Of a DNA stretch of 64,000 bases, positions 45,770 to 57,759 are shown piece by piece. Each line of letters begins with the position of its first letter. The stretch's first letter is position 1. The notes beneath the pieces were generated by a model that was not told the DNA's origin, did not search any database, and saw nothing but the letters and a program-made list of their open reading frames with translations. The position numbers and the translations under genes are program-made. Origin of the DNA: Dichetophora obliterata (taxonomy: Eukaryota > Arthropoda > Insecta > Diptera > Sciomyzidae); NCBI GenBank assembly GCA_963920525.1, contig OY986435.1:177786266-177850265 (forward strand), read 5' to 3'.

Positions 45770-47084
45770 CAAATGACACACCCACTACCAATGGGTCGCT
45801 AGGTATAGACGAACTCACAAATTTAATTTCAAGAATAGTTTTAACAACCATGCAGACAGAAGGACGAAATATTGTGCAAGCTGCACTCAACCCCAATTCA
45901 AATTCCACAAACTTTGCAGACGTTACAATAGACACGACCCGACAGCACGATGTTAAAGACCTTGACAAAAAACCGGACGTCGTCCGATGTCTTCGCGAAT
46001 TCTCTGGTGTTCCAGGTGAATTTAGCTCTTGAAGGAGAGCGTGGACAGAATACTCCAAATTTATAGTAATCAAATAGGAACTCCCAAATATTACGGCATT
46101 TTAAATGTCATAAGAAATAAAATAATAGGAAGCGCGGATATAGCTCTGGAATCGTATAATACTCCACTAGAATGGAGAGCCATTACGAAATGTCTTACCC
46201 TACACTACGAAGACAAACGTGATCTTGGTACTCTAGAATACCAGATGACTTCTCTAATGCAAGGAAATTTAACGATTCAGGAATTTTACCACCAAATTTA
46301 TTCACATCTTTCACTCATTTTAAACAAAATAGGTTGTATGGAAGTTGGTTTAGAATCAACTCATCTTCTGACAAAAACGTATAGAGAAAAGGCCCTAGAC
46401 ACCTTCATAAGAGGTTTAAAAGGGGATCTCCCAAGATTGTTAGCAATGCGAGAACCGCTTGACCTTCCTCAGGCACTCCATTTATGCCTTAAACTCGATA
46501 ATCAAAATTTTCGCTCAAACTATGCCTATAATAACCAAAATACAATTAGAAAAACCTATGGTAATCCACCGGTTCTACCACCAAGGAAACAAGGACCACC
46601 ATTTAGGCAACAAAGAGAGTTTTACCCAGAAATAGCTTATCTACCACAAGTTCGTCACAATCCATTTGTACCACAGCATTTTCAACCAATATTTCAAAAT
46701 CAACCAAATCCATTTAACACAAAGGCTTCAGTCACAACCTTTTCAAAATAATATCCCACCTAGACTTAATGCACAAAAACCACCTCAACCAATGGATATA
46801 GACCAAAGCATTCGAAGTGCTGCAGTTAATTATGCAAATAGGCCCCAAGCTTTTAAATACGCAGGCAAAAGACCAAATAGTGACCAAAACACATCACGAA
46901 CTCCACAAAAATTTCAGAGGAATTATCATATAAGTACTAAAGACCCCGAAATTTATAATCAAACCGTAGAGTTTCAGAATGAACAATATGATCAAACACT
47001 TTCTGAGTACATGACTCCCCAAGAAATACACGAAGAATCTGTACAAGAAGAAAAAATTAATAACCAATCTAATGAAATTATTGA

Positions 47085-50000
47085 CTATACCGACATTCAT
47101 TTTTTAGGCTAACAAATTCATCGCTGCCATACTTTGAATGTAAGACAGGTAGTAGTGAAACACTTAAAATACTCATAGATACCGGCTCGAATAAAAATTA
47201 TATTCAGCCATCACTCGTTTCAAAGCCAATTCAAAATAAAGCCCCATTTTATGCAAACTCAGTTGGCGGCAATATCAAAATAAGCCATCATACAATAGCA
47301 AACATTTTTGACCAGAAAGATACTAACATAAAATTTTTTCTGTTACCAACACTTAAATCATTCAGTGCAATATTAGGCAATGACAGTTTAAAAGAATTAG
47401 AAGCAGTTATTCACGTAAAACACGGTTATATGATAATTAAAAATAAAATAAAAATTCGCATAAAACAATGTATAGCACAAAACGTAAACGCAATAGAAAT
47501 ACGAAATGAACATATGTCCGAGAAACAAAAGGAAACCATGAACTTATTAGTTAATAAGAATCAAGAATTGTTCGCAGAACCAGATCAAAAGTTAACATTC
47601 ACAACAAAAGTAGTAGCAGATATTCGCACATCATCAGATACTCCAGTTTACACTAGATACTATCCATACCCTTCATCTCTGAAAACTGAAGTTGAAGAAC
47701 AGATGCAAAATTTTCTGAAAGACGGAATCATAAGACCTTCACGGTCACCATATAATTCTCCCGTCTGGATCGTCCCTAAAAAACAAGACGCTTCAGGAAA
47801 GAAAAAATATCGAGTAGTCATAGACTATAGAAAATTGAATACGGTAACAGTTGCTTACCGCTACCCTATTCCCGATATCCACGAAGTCCTCGCAAAATTA
47901 GGACAAAACAAATGGTTTTCGGTAATAGATTTAAAAAGCGGATTTCATCAAATTCGATTAAAAAAATCCGACATAGAAAAAACAGCCTTCTCGATTAACA
48001 ACGGGAAATATGAATTCACGCGTCTCCCATTCGGTCTTAAAAACGCGCCTTCAATTTTTCAGAGAGCGTTAGACGATATATTGAGAGACCATATAGGCAA
48101 AAGATGTTTCGTTTATATAGACGACATAATTATTTTTAGCAAAGATGAAAAAACACACGCAGTAGACATTCAGAACATTTTCTATACCCTCACATCTGCC
48201 AACATGAAAGTACAATTAGATAAATGCGAATTCTTTAGAGAAAAGGTTGAATTTTTAGGTTTTGTAATATCACCCCAAGGAATTAAAACAAATCCGGCTA
48301 AGGTAAAAGCAATAGTCAATTTTCCAATTCCAAACACACTCAAAGATCTAAGATCCTTTTTAGGGTTATCCAGCTACTACCGTTGTTTTGTACTCGACTT
48401 TGCAAAAGGCAAAGCCTCTTACAAAACTTCTCAGAGGGGAAGATGGACGAGTGTCCAAAAATAAATCAAAAAACACAAAAATTTATCTAGATCCCGAAGC
48501 CATTGAAGCATTTCACAAATAAAAAAAATCTTTAGTGTCAGATGACGTAATCTTTAACAAAGAATCTCATTTGACAACAGATGCGTCTAACTACGCAATA
48601 GGCGCAGTACTAGAGCAAAACCAAAGACCCATTTCTTTCATTTCCAGAACACTAAGCAAAACTGAGGAACACTACGCGGCTAATGAAAAAGAATTATTAG
48701 CAATTATTTGGGCTCTTAAATTCTTTAGAAATTATCTGTACGGTTCCTCCAAAGTCAAAATATTTACAGACCACCAACCTTTAATTTACGCTTTAAGCAA
48801 CAAAAACCATAACTTAAAAATGAAACGTTGGAAGGCAATATTGGATGAATACGAGCACGAACTTGTTTACAAGCCAGGCTGCATTAATAAAGTTGCAGAC
48901 GCTCTGTCTCGTCCCCCGCAAATAAATATACTTACAATGAGCGAACACAGTGATGAAAGCTCATCACATGATATGATCCCCGCAGTCGAAACACCGATCA
49001 ATGCCTTCAAGAACCAGTTATGGATCCAAATAGGCACCGAAACTTCTTATCAATTTAAAATTCCTTTCCCGACATTTCATAGACATTTAATTATCCAACC
49101 TTCTTATACGGAAGAAGAGTTAATATCAATCTTCAAACGATACTTGAATCCATCAGTTATTAACGGACTTTTTACATCAGAAGCAATAATGGGCCAAATT
49201 CAAAACTTTTACCCCATTCATTTTCGAAACTATAAAATTAGGTTTACTCAAACAAAGGTTACAGATATCACGTTAGAAACAGAACAAACGGAGCGAATAT
49301 TGCTAGAACACAATAGAGCACATCGTAACAGTCGAGAAAACAAGATTCAGATGTTAGAAAAAATCTACTTCCCAAGCATGACAGCGAAAATAGAAAGATT
49401 AGTAAAACAATGTAATACCTGTAAACAATTCAAATATGACAGACACCCGACCAATCCACAAATAACCGAAACACCTATCCCAGAATATCCTGGACAAATA
49501 CTACATATGGATATCTATATAACAGAAAAAACGCTTGTATTAACTGCATTAGACAAATTTTCCAAATACTCACAAGCCAAAATAATCCAATCAAGGGCAA
49601 CCGAACATGTTAAAGAACCTCTTAGACAATTGCTTTTTGCCTTTGGCGTTCCCCAAACTATAGTAATAGATAATGAGAAATCCTTTAATTCAAGATCAAT
49701 TTTATTTATGCTTCAAGATCAATTAGGCATTACAGTCTTCAAAACACCACCAGATAGTAGCTTCGTAAACGGACAAGTAGAAAGATTCCACTCTACTTTG
49801 TCAGAGATATTAAGATGCCTCAAGCAAAACGAAACTCACGATTCTTTTGAGGAATTATTGGACAGAAGCGTTTATGAATATAATTATTCCATCCATTCTA
49901 CGACGAATAAAAGACCCATTGAAGTATTCTTCGGCAGAAGAGTAAGAGCTAACCCAGAAATGTACGAACGAGCTAGACAGGACACTATAAAAAAATTGAA

Positions 50001-50214
50001 AGACAAACAAACTAAGGATATTGAAACACATAATAAGAATAGGAAACAATTAAGAGACTATAACGAAGGGGACATCATTTATGTTAGAATAAATCGACGA
50101 CATGGTACAAAACTTACAAGACGTTACAGACAAGAAACAGTTAGGGAAAACAGACACATAACAATTGTGACACAATCAGAAAGAACAATACACAAAGCAA
50201 ACATTAAGAGATGA
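47085..50214 (+). pseudogene. Errantivirus pol: protease, RT, RNase H, integrase; broken
   Basis: pol sits in the -1 frame relative to gag. The protease active site is IDTGS (47175-47189). The RT is open from well before 47430 to 48464 with VVIDYRKLN, RLPFGLKNAP and the catalytic YIDD (about 48115). A single-base frame change near 48405 and a TAA at 48520-48522 separate RT from RNase H. RNase H starts at TTDASNYAIGAVL (about 48575). Integrase follows with an HxxxH-CxxC zinc region (about 49310-49430), DIYI, IDNEKSF and GQVERFHSTL for the catalytic triad, with about 36 residues between the last two. Stop TGA 50212-50214 overlaps the env start. The enzyme set cannot be made as one protein. Confidence 0.9.
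47100..47106 (+). promoter_or_regulatory. Candidate -1 ribosomal frameshift site, gag-pol
   Basis: The heptamer T TTT TTA is in the correct phase for gag codons TTT and TTA. A -1 slip leads straight into the pol frame, which is open from 47085, and gag stops two codons later. UUUUUUA is a well-known efficient slippery sequence. I did not find a clear downstream pseudoknot by eye. Confidence 0.7.
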
Positions 50215-51740
50215 ATCTTTATTTCTTTTATAGGATTCTCATTCTCGCCGCTTCAGCTGAAATACAGATTTTGGACTATACATCTACCCACATAATAACG
50301 ATAAGCAATGGACAAGCGAAGATCCAAGATGGAACCTTCCAGCTCATACATATTATCGACGTACAAAAATATAGCGATTTTCTAGACGACATACAGATTT
50401 ATACGAACCAAAATGTGCGGAAAAATAATATTTATTTTACTCTCCTTTTCCATGAAATTCAACAGTCTATCCAAATCCTCGAATCCCTTACACCAATAAA
50501 AAGTACTAAAACCAAGAGATCAATAAATATTCTCGGTACTGCATGGAAATATATTGCTGGCAGTCCCGATCATGATGATTTGGAATTAATAAATAAGAAT
50601 TTAAATGAATTAAATAATAACAATAATAAGCAAGTAATAATAAATCAAGCTTTTAATGAAAGATTAAATAATCTAACAAATATAATGAACGAAATAACTA
50701 ATGTTATAAGAAAAGATGAAAACCTAGAAAATGAGATAGCTTCAAGCATCCAATATAGATTAAGACTTGTTAAAGAAGAATTAGTGAATATAAGGTACGC
50801 CATCGAATGGGCAAAAAATGGAATATTAAATTCCATGTTATTAAATAAAAAAGAAAAAAAAATTGCAATGAAAAAATTAAAAGAAGAAAACATGCCATTT
50901 GCTTCAGAAGAAGAAGCTTTGGTATTTGCTAAAATAAATGTATTAACAAATGATAAAACAATTTTATATGTTATTAAAATTCCTCTTACTATGAAGGAAA
51001 CTTATACGAATTTAATTATTAAACCAGTAAAAAAGAATAATGAAATGGTTTTAATAACAAAATATAACGAATTGTTAAAATATGAAGATAAATTTTACGG
51101 CACTATTCATAATTGTAAGAAATACAACAATATTAAAATATGTAAAAGAAATGAACTTTTAGATCTAAGTAACGATACCTGCGTCCCAAATTTGATTAAG
51201 AGTTTGATTTCATCCTGCACCTTTATAAATGGTCACCATGTACCACCAGTAGAAGAAATACAACAAGGCATACTACTGATTAACGACTTCAACGGAATCA
51301 TAGAAGCGGGAACATCCCAACGTAATCTAAATGGAACTTACCTTGTAAAATTCTCAAACTCCACGGTAAAGATAAACGAAGTAGAATACAGCAACCAAGA
51401 AGCAACCACCTTAGAGACATCGCCAGCGATAATGCAACCTTCACCCTCGGAAAAGAACCGAATAAATTTACTGTCGCTAGAAGCCCTTAAGGATCTACAC
51501 ATAAGAAATACCGAGTTCATCACATCCCTGCAGACAGACAGCAAAATTAATAAAATATCATTGGTAATATTGGCTAGCATCTGTATCATCATAATCATGT
51601 TACTAAAGATTCGAAAAAAATCACACGGAAAAGTAACGTTCAAAGAAATTCAGATAACATCAACCCCAACCACAGAAAAAATACCGATCCCGAGAAAAAA
51701 CCGATCTCCGACAAGTGGCAAGAAATACCCAAAAGTTTAA
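50211..51740 (+). CDS. env: Errantivirus envelope glycoprotein, open frame
   Basis: 509 residues without interruption. Residues 1-16 form a hydrophobic signal-like start. A furin-like KTKR lies at residues 100-103, followed by a segment in the position of the fusion peptide. A helical, Asn/Glu-rich part spans about 120-230. A transmembrane stretch lies at about 447-465, with a basic cytoplasmic tail of 44 residues. This is the usual layout of errantivirus Env, which is related to baculovirus F-type fusion proteins. ATG 50211 overlaps the pol stop; in this group env is normally made from a spliced RNA. Openness beside broken gag and pol is notable but does not prove function. Confidence 0.88.
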   Translation: MNLYFFYRILILAASAEIQILDYTSTHIITISNGQAKIQDGTFQLIHIIDVQKYSDFLDDIQIYTNQNVRKNNIYFTLLFHEIQQSIQILESLTPIKSTKTKRSINILGTAWKYIAGSPDHDDLELINKNLNELNNNNNKQVIINQAFNERLNNLTNIMNEITNVIRKDENLENEIASSIQYRLRLVKEELVNIRYAIEWAKNGILNSMLLNKKEKKIAMKKLKEENMPFASEEEALVFAKINVLTNDKTILYVIKIPLTMKETYTNLIIKPVKKNNEMVLITKYNELLKYEDKFYGTIHNCKKYNNIKICKRNELLDLSNDTCVPNLIKSLISSCTFINGHHVPPVEEIQQGILLINDFNGIIEAGTSQRNLNGTYLVKFSNSTVKINEVEYSNQEATTLETSPAIMQPSPSEKNRINLLSLEALKDLHIRNTEFITSLQTDSKINKISLVILASICIIIIMLLKIRKKSHGKVTFKEIQITSTPTTEKIPIPRKNRSPTSGKKYPKV

Positions 51741-51788
51741 GCATCAACGTTCTGCCATATTTTTAAGTGATTGAGGGCAATCACATTT

Positions 51789-51799
51789 AAGGAGGGAGG
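51789..51799 (+). other. Polypurine tract
   Basis: AAGGAGGGAGG directly precedes the 3' LTR, the position of the plus-strand primer. Confidence 0.85.
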
Positions 51800-52085
51800 A
51801 GTTAAGATAACAATTATTAAAACTAATAAAATATGCTGACACCATGTCTATGCTACACGCGTATCCGCTGGCATTCTTCAAACCGTGAGAATGCCAACGT
51901 CAGCTATTGCAACATTCACCGAAATAAGCAGCAACAGCAACAGTAACTGGAGCAGTGCAGGTTCAGGTGTAATTATTAAGTTATATAAAATGTTAAGTCA
52001 GTCTTAAGTTGATATTTAAATAAAGAAGTCAGAAGACTTCAAGAAAAATATTTTTTTAGTTCATCTAGTATGAAATAAGTTAATT
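51800..52085 (+). repeat. Errantivirus 3' LTR
   Basis: 286 bp, same ends as the 5' copy. It is 12 bp shorter because of indels in the GCAGCAACAG-rich part; outside that part only a few substitutions are visible. Confidence 0.92.
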
Positions 52086-52089
52086 TACA

Positions 52090-52522
52090 TCTTAGCAATG
52101 TATAAAATAGTTTCTTACTTCATGTTCTTCCACATCTTTTGGCTTAGATTTTATTTAAGAAATTATCTTTAAACGCTCATATTTCAAGTCAAACGCCACT
52201 AATCGAAAAACCAACCAAAGTGTGCACGCCACCACATTCAGCACTTTCATTTGATACCACATTTACTATTCTAGACTCTGCCAATCCCGACATCTCTATA
52301 CTGAAATACATATGTATATAAGCAGATTATTTTCATTTAAATATTTAAAGAATTTATTATCAATAGGCTTAAACTTCAAAAAAAATTTTTTAAGAACTAT
52401 TACCAAAGTGAAGTATTAAACCAGAAATAAATAAAATCGATCAAGAGATGGCTAAAATATTCGCTTTGAAAATCACGCTTTTTCCTTGTATACTTTTTAA
52501 TTCAAGTTCTATTTGCAGAGCA
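52090..52522. other. Non-coding, nothing recognised
   Basis: Flanking sequence of the provirus; no termini or domain. Confidence 0.45.
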
Positions 52523-54105
52523 CAGGGTCGTAGCCAGGATTTACCAATGAGAGGTTTTGAAGAACATTTTTTTATTCAAATGGAAAAAAGTTCCATTTGT
52601 AACTCTCTAATGATTAGCCTTGGTTTTTTTTTTATAAAGACTCCCAAAATATTTTGGCTGTAACAATAGCCGCTAGTAAGCTAAAACTAAAAAAATCATG
52701 TTTTTCGTAAATGTATTGGCTGGTAGAATAGTTGTAAAAAAAACAAACTGTAAGATATAAAAGGCCAGAAAAGACTCTTCAAATCTTTAAAGTTTTTCAT
52801 CATAAATTTTAAAGTTTTGCAATAGTATTAAAGATAATGACTTATTAAATTTATTTTCACTAAAATTGAAACAACTTTATTATTTCTAATGTGATCCTCA
52901 CTTTCAAGATACCTTTGGACAGGTTTTGAGTGCTTGCTTTCATGGCTAGAATTTTTGCATATTAAACCTTAAATATTAATAATAAAATAAATACTTTCTG
53001 AAAAAATTTTGTAAGAAATTGAAAAAAGAAATAAAAGTTAAGTTATTTGAATTTTAAAAATTTTTGAATGGAAATAAAAGAAAAAATATTAAAAATTAAG
53101 ATCTACTTTTTTGCAAATTCTACCAACACTTAACAGACTAAGACGTATGTTGCTGTGCGATCACTGTATATGCTAAGGGATGCACATCCGTTCAAACGGA
53201 TCCCACCCATTGAATTACGGAGGTATGCTTTAAAAAATTTTAGTGATGAGAACGATATCTCATTTATCTTTAATAAATAAAATTTTAACATTAACTTAAT
53301 AAATCTTAAAACCTAAAAATTTACAAAATAACTTAAACGATTGTCTTTAAACTTTTCCTCGTGCAAAAATTCTTAATACTTTAAGTCAACTTTTTACAGT
53401 TAATGATTAACTTCAAACATTCCTCAAAAATTAAACCAGTTTCAGACTCGAAAGTTAGTTCGAAAGCTATTTGTTTTAAAACTCTTGACAATAAAGGAGT
53501 CTCAATGAAAGCAGCAGAAAAATGTATTTAATAAAATCTTTTTTGTGCCGTAAATTACGAAGAGGCTGTGATGCAATGCCGCCATAAGCAAAGCTAAAGA
53601 AAACGCAGAACTTACAATAAGCTCCATTTGCCTTATTTGGAGTAAGCCAACCAACTCCGGCGACAAAAAAGAGATGCTGAAATTTAAATTTTCGAGAAAC
53701 GCTCTAGGGAAAATTAAAATCAGTTGTTGACTGAAGTATTCTTTAAGATCTTTCTAGGCGGTTCGAATTAGAACGGTTTTTTCAGTATACATGTGTATAC
53801 CATTCTTGTTGGCTTCACTGTTATTATCACTACCATCATCTACAACTGCCGATGTCAAGGGTAGCTAGTGAAAATAATTTTGAAATAGTGATGGTAATTT
53901 TTAATGTATCACGTTTCATCCGATAAATCACAATACATTTGTTTTCAATATTGTTGTATACACAAATCAACACATAACAAAGACTTTTACATGCGAATGC
54001 AACTTCAGTATATGATTTGTTAAATTTTTTTGAAATAATAATTTAAATGCATTAATTTTTATTAAAACTACAGAACAGCGAAAACCCCCCTTAGCTACGG
54101 CCCTG
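52523..54105. mobile_element. hAT-like non-autonomous element, CAGGGTCGTAGCCAGG ends
   Basis: The left end CAGGGTCGTAGCCAGG and the inverse right end CAGGGCCGTAGCTAAG are a well-known style of hAT terminus. Flanking 8-mers (GCAGAGCA, ACAGATTA) agree at 5 of 8 positions. 1,583 bp with no readable transposase. Confidence 0.7.
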
Positions 54106-57100
54106 ACAGATTATATAAATATAAAAGAGACTCCGTCTCAAAAATTCTGTTATTCACTTATGCATCGAAAAGTTTATTTTTACCACAAAAAGGGTAAACA
54201 ACCAGAATTATAAACTGCATATGAATTTGAAAGAGTTTTGTGTTTTGCAAAAATTTAATATATAAAAAATAAATCTAATTTTTTCTACGCTACTCATTCA
54301 ATCAGTTGAAACTCAAATTTTTAAATGTGTTGTGGTATAGGATTACACACCTAAGGTATTTTTACTGCTGTCTGCTGTCAACCAAATATTTTATTCAACG
54401 AATATTTCAAAGGCCTTAAGAAACTTTTTTATTTTACAACGCAGAAAGCTAGCAAAAGCATCTATGATATTTCCAATGATGGCTGACGTCACCTATGGCA
54501 ATAAAGTTAAGCTGCCTGCGCAAAGTTGCACATAAATCCGACAACTTCATGTCAAATGCATGATATAAAATAAGACCGCATATTTGAAGTCATAATTTTA
54601 ATATTTTCGCATACTTTTGCAAAACGCCGGCCAAATGCAAGTGCGTCTTAGCTTCACAAGCAGGCCAGCAGGCGCAGGCAGTGCATCAGGATCAGATGAA
54701 AACGTCAGCAACAACCGTAAATTATGCCATCAAACATTCACTGAACAGTATATAAGAGATGTGCCTGTCTGTAAAATGCCTCATGCTGCATGCAACATAA
54801 TTCACACCCCAAAAAAATATTACCTTGAATACTTTACTGCGAATATATATTATTTATGCATAAATGAAGATTGTGTGCTTTATCGGTCCGCAATGCTTGA
54901 CGCGTTCTTCCAGCAAAGGACGACGCCTCTTGTGTAATAGGCACATGGAGAGAAAAACTAAACAAACCAAAAGAAAACACTATCGCCTAAAAGACACGCA
55001 TACGGAACGAACTCTTGAGCTACCCAACAGACAAAGTTATCAACTTGCCTAAAATACAAAAGACCACTCACTCTATATCCTTGATCGCTGCAACAGTGTG
55101 CTGGGTAGCTTGTAATTTAAAACTTTTGTGTATAAGAGTGTGTATGTTTGTTAACATATTTATACATAGCCCAAAGGAGTTGGCTGCCAACAACAATCAG
55201 AACATATTTCATTTTAATTCCATAGACAAGAAGAAGGTGTTAAAATTACAAGGAAAGAGTGTATAAAATAAACAAGTTCTTCTTCACCGTGTATTTCATC
55301 CGAAGAAACGTGAGTTACTTCAAGCGCTTTGTTCGGTACAGATAACTACAAACTGAAAGTGCCAATAAAAATTTTCAATTCTTAAAATTAACAGCAAAAT
55401 CAATGTTAATAAAGCAGAAATAAGAAGTATCAACGATGAATCAATAAAAATGCAACATGTTGCTAAGCAGCACGGTACAAGCCGAATAACTTTGATAGCC
55501 AAGCAACAACCATTGCGGCGCTGGCAGCACTTAATAATGAACTAATCAGCAGTTTTCAGCGATGGCAACATTAAAAAAAAACCCAAAAAAAAAAGTCAAA
55601 AGACTCAATATGAAATACAAGGAAAGTTCTTCAAACTACTAGATTAGTGATGAAGATCCTCTTGCTGTCGATGGTTGAATTGTTGCCTGGTTTTTAAGGA
55701 TGTTTTAAAAAAAAAGAGAAGCAGAAGAAAAACTGCAAGGGCGTGTCTTGATGGCAAATAAATTTTGCGATGATTTGTTAATGTGTTCATAGCCCAAACG
55801 TACGTAGTCCCGCGCCTGGCAATTGTTAGAACTTTCAAGTAGTGCATGGTTTTTAGCAATTGTTGTTATTGTAGCACTATTACTGTTAACGAAAATAAAA
55901 TTGTTTATGCAACACGTTTTGGCATTATCGATTGCTGCCGCATTGTAAGTTATGCTCCAATAATGAACACCAGCTTACTGACCAGCACCTTGAGATAAAA
56001 AAAAAAAACAAAAAGATGCAAGCGGCAGCAACTACGTCAGCAGCTCTAAATAGTTAAATATTTATGCGAGTAAGGCCAATGAAGCGTAGCCCTCGCTCTT
56101 TGGCTTAGAGCAAAACTGCTTTAGTGTTCTTTTCAAACTGAGCTAAAAGTTATATTTTGTCTATATTTAATAGCGCTGAAATAGCTTCGTGATTAACCTG
56201 GCAGCTACACTGAAAGTTGGTAGATATTTTTATAATTCTAAAATGATGCAAAAATTCTCTAAAGATCTGCATTTACCAATCAATATTTCATTACATTCTC
56301 TCCGTGTATTTCAGGGATAAATATTGGCTTCTTTTATTTTAACTGCGCTCATCTGTTGTCTTCTTTGCGATAAAATGAAACGGTAACAGCTTTGGATGTT
56401 TTTGTAGCTTCTTAACTGGTAGCCTTTAACTATGTAGCTCACTTTGTTGTCTGTTGGCATCATGTGGCTATTCGTAAGAACGTTTGTAAGCCTCAAAAAT
56501 ATCGTTGCACTGATGCTTTGTACAGTGTTTACGTGATCTATTATTTGCAAAAAGATTTATTACGCAATAATAACCCAGCGTGCTTAAATATTACAGAGTT
56601 AAAATACAGAGCACGCACAAAAATGGAAAATTAAAAACGAGATATAAACAATAATTGAAAGTGATTAGATTGAAGGTCAGTTGAATGTTAATTGATTTAG
56701 TCTTCATACAAATGGTTATTTTGCTATAATTTCCGTAATAATGCATGACGTTATAATACAAACACTAAGGCCTAAAAACAACAGTTCTCAATTTATTAAA
56801 GGAATCTTAATATAATACATTGAAGATTTTTACGCGGTAGACTAAACATGTTTAAAAAATAAAAGCAGAGACCGAATTGCACAGTGCATAAAATGGGAAC
56901 AAAAATACCAAATTAAAATTTTATCGTAATTTCCAAACCTTGGTTTGTTGCACAATATAAAATTCTTCGCACAAAAATTTAACGCAAATAATTCCTAAAG
57001 ACAAAATGCACAAAATGGAAGGTATAATAATTTATAGAATTTGTTTCATTTATTAATATTTTTGGTATTGATGACACTGTAGGCACGTCAATAAGATGCA

Positions 57101-57373
57101 CGAAAACGCTAAGACAAGTGTACTTAAGTTGTGGTCATAAAAATTAGTGGCTTACTCAGTTTATCCCAACCAAGCGAATGAAATTTAGTCACTTTTAGAC
57201 CCATTTTTATTTGTATTTTTCTTATATATGGAGACCAAAAAATTTGACCACCTCCGATTTTATGTAACCTCTTCCATCCCGCACCAAGGTATTTTTCTTA
57301 CTAAGTAGGGTCTAGTAAAGAAATTTCTGCAAAAAAACTTCAAATATTTATTTGGAAGTAGTAGTTTTTAAAT
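54106..57373. other. Non-coding, nothing recognised
   Basis: The open frames at 54617-54937, 54864-55052 and 55015-55266 overlap one another and have no family resemblance. No transposon ends, tRNA or exon signals were found in this 3.3 kb, so it may be host intergenic or intronic DNA. Confidence 0.4.
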
Positions 57374-57759
57374 GTGCACATTAGGGCGGGTTGATTTTTG
57401 AATTTGTAAATCGTATAGCAAAAACATAAACTACATAAAATTCTAAGAAAATTCTCCGAAGAAACTATGTATCTAAAATATAATCCTAATCCGCGCCTCT
57501 CGACTTGAAAATTTATATGCCCCCTTTTCTACACTCAAAATTTTTTTACATTAAAAAAATATTCACCCAAGTAAAAAAGTTTGTATATTTTTTATACTTA
57601 ATATTTTTATAAGGAACATAGATAAACAAGTCTTATTTTATAATGCAAATAAAAACAAACAAAAGAAGTGTTTTCACTCAAACAATATTTCAGTAATTTT
57701 TAAGTAATTTTTTTACCATAAACAAATTTTGTGTCATTAAAAGAAATAAGGTCTTGAAT

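Larger units (their letters stand above)
44644..47112 (+). pseudogene. Errantivirus gag, interrupted and frameshifted
   Basis: The start is ATG at 44644 (MANPNNLIKPP). After 21 codons a 1,063-bp MITE intervenes (44707-45769); the frame resumes at 45772. Reading then moves to another frame near 46025 and returns near 46740. The middle segment (46029-46751) is the retrotransposon capsid-like part, with ALDTFIRGLKGDLPRLL and a Pro/Gln-rich tail. The last segment has PPQPMDIDQSIRS, typical for the gag end of this group. No CCHC zinc knuckle is seen, as is usual in errantiviruses. It ends at TAA 47110-47112, one codon after a slippery heptamer. Confidence 0.85.
43152..52085 (+). mobile_element. 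Endogenous errantivirus (Ty3/gypsy group with env), defective
   Basis: A complete provirus layout: LTR, primer site, 1.2-kb leader, gag, pol, env, purine tract, LTR. TACA flanks both sides (43148-43151 and 52086-52089), the 4-bp duplication usual for insect errantiviruses. gag has an inserted MITE and two frame changes, and pol has one frame change and a stop, while env is open. The two LTRs differ mainly by small indels in a GCAGCAACAG-rich part, so the insertion is not ancient. Such elements infect or colonise the germ line of flies from follicle cells. Confidence 0.93.

Noticed and set aside
54617..55266. Overlapping open frames as host exons
   Set aside because: No domain, compositional bias or splice logic, and three frames overlap.
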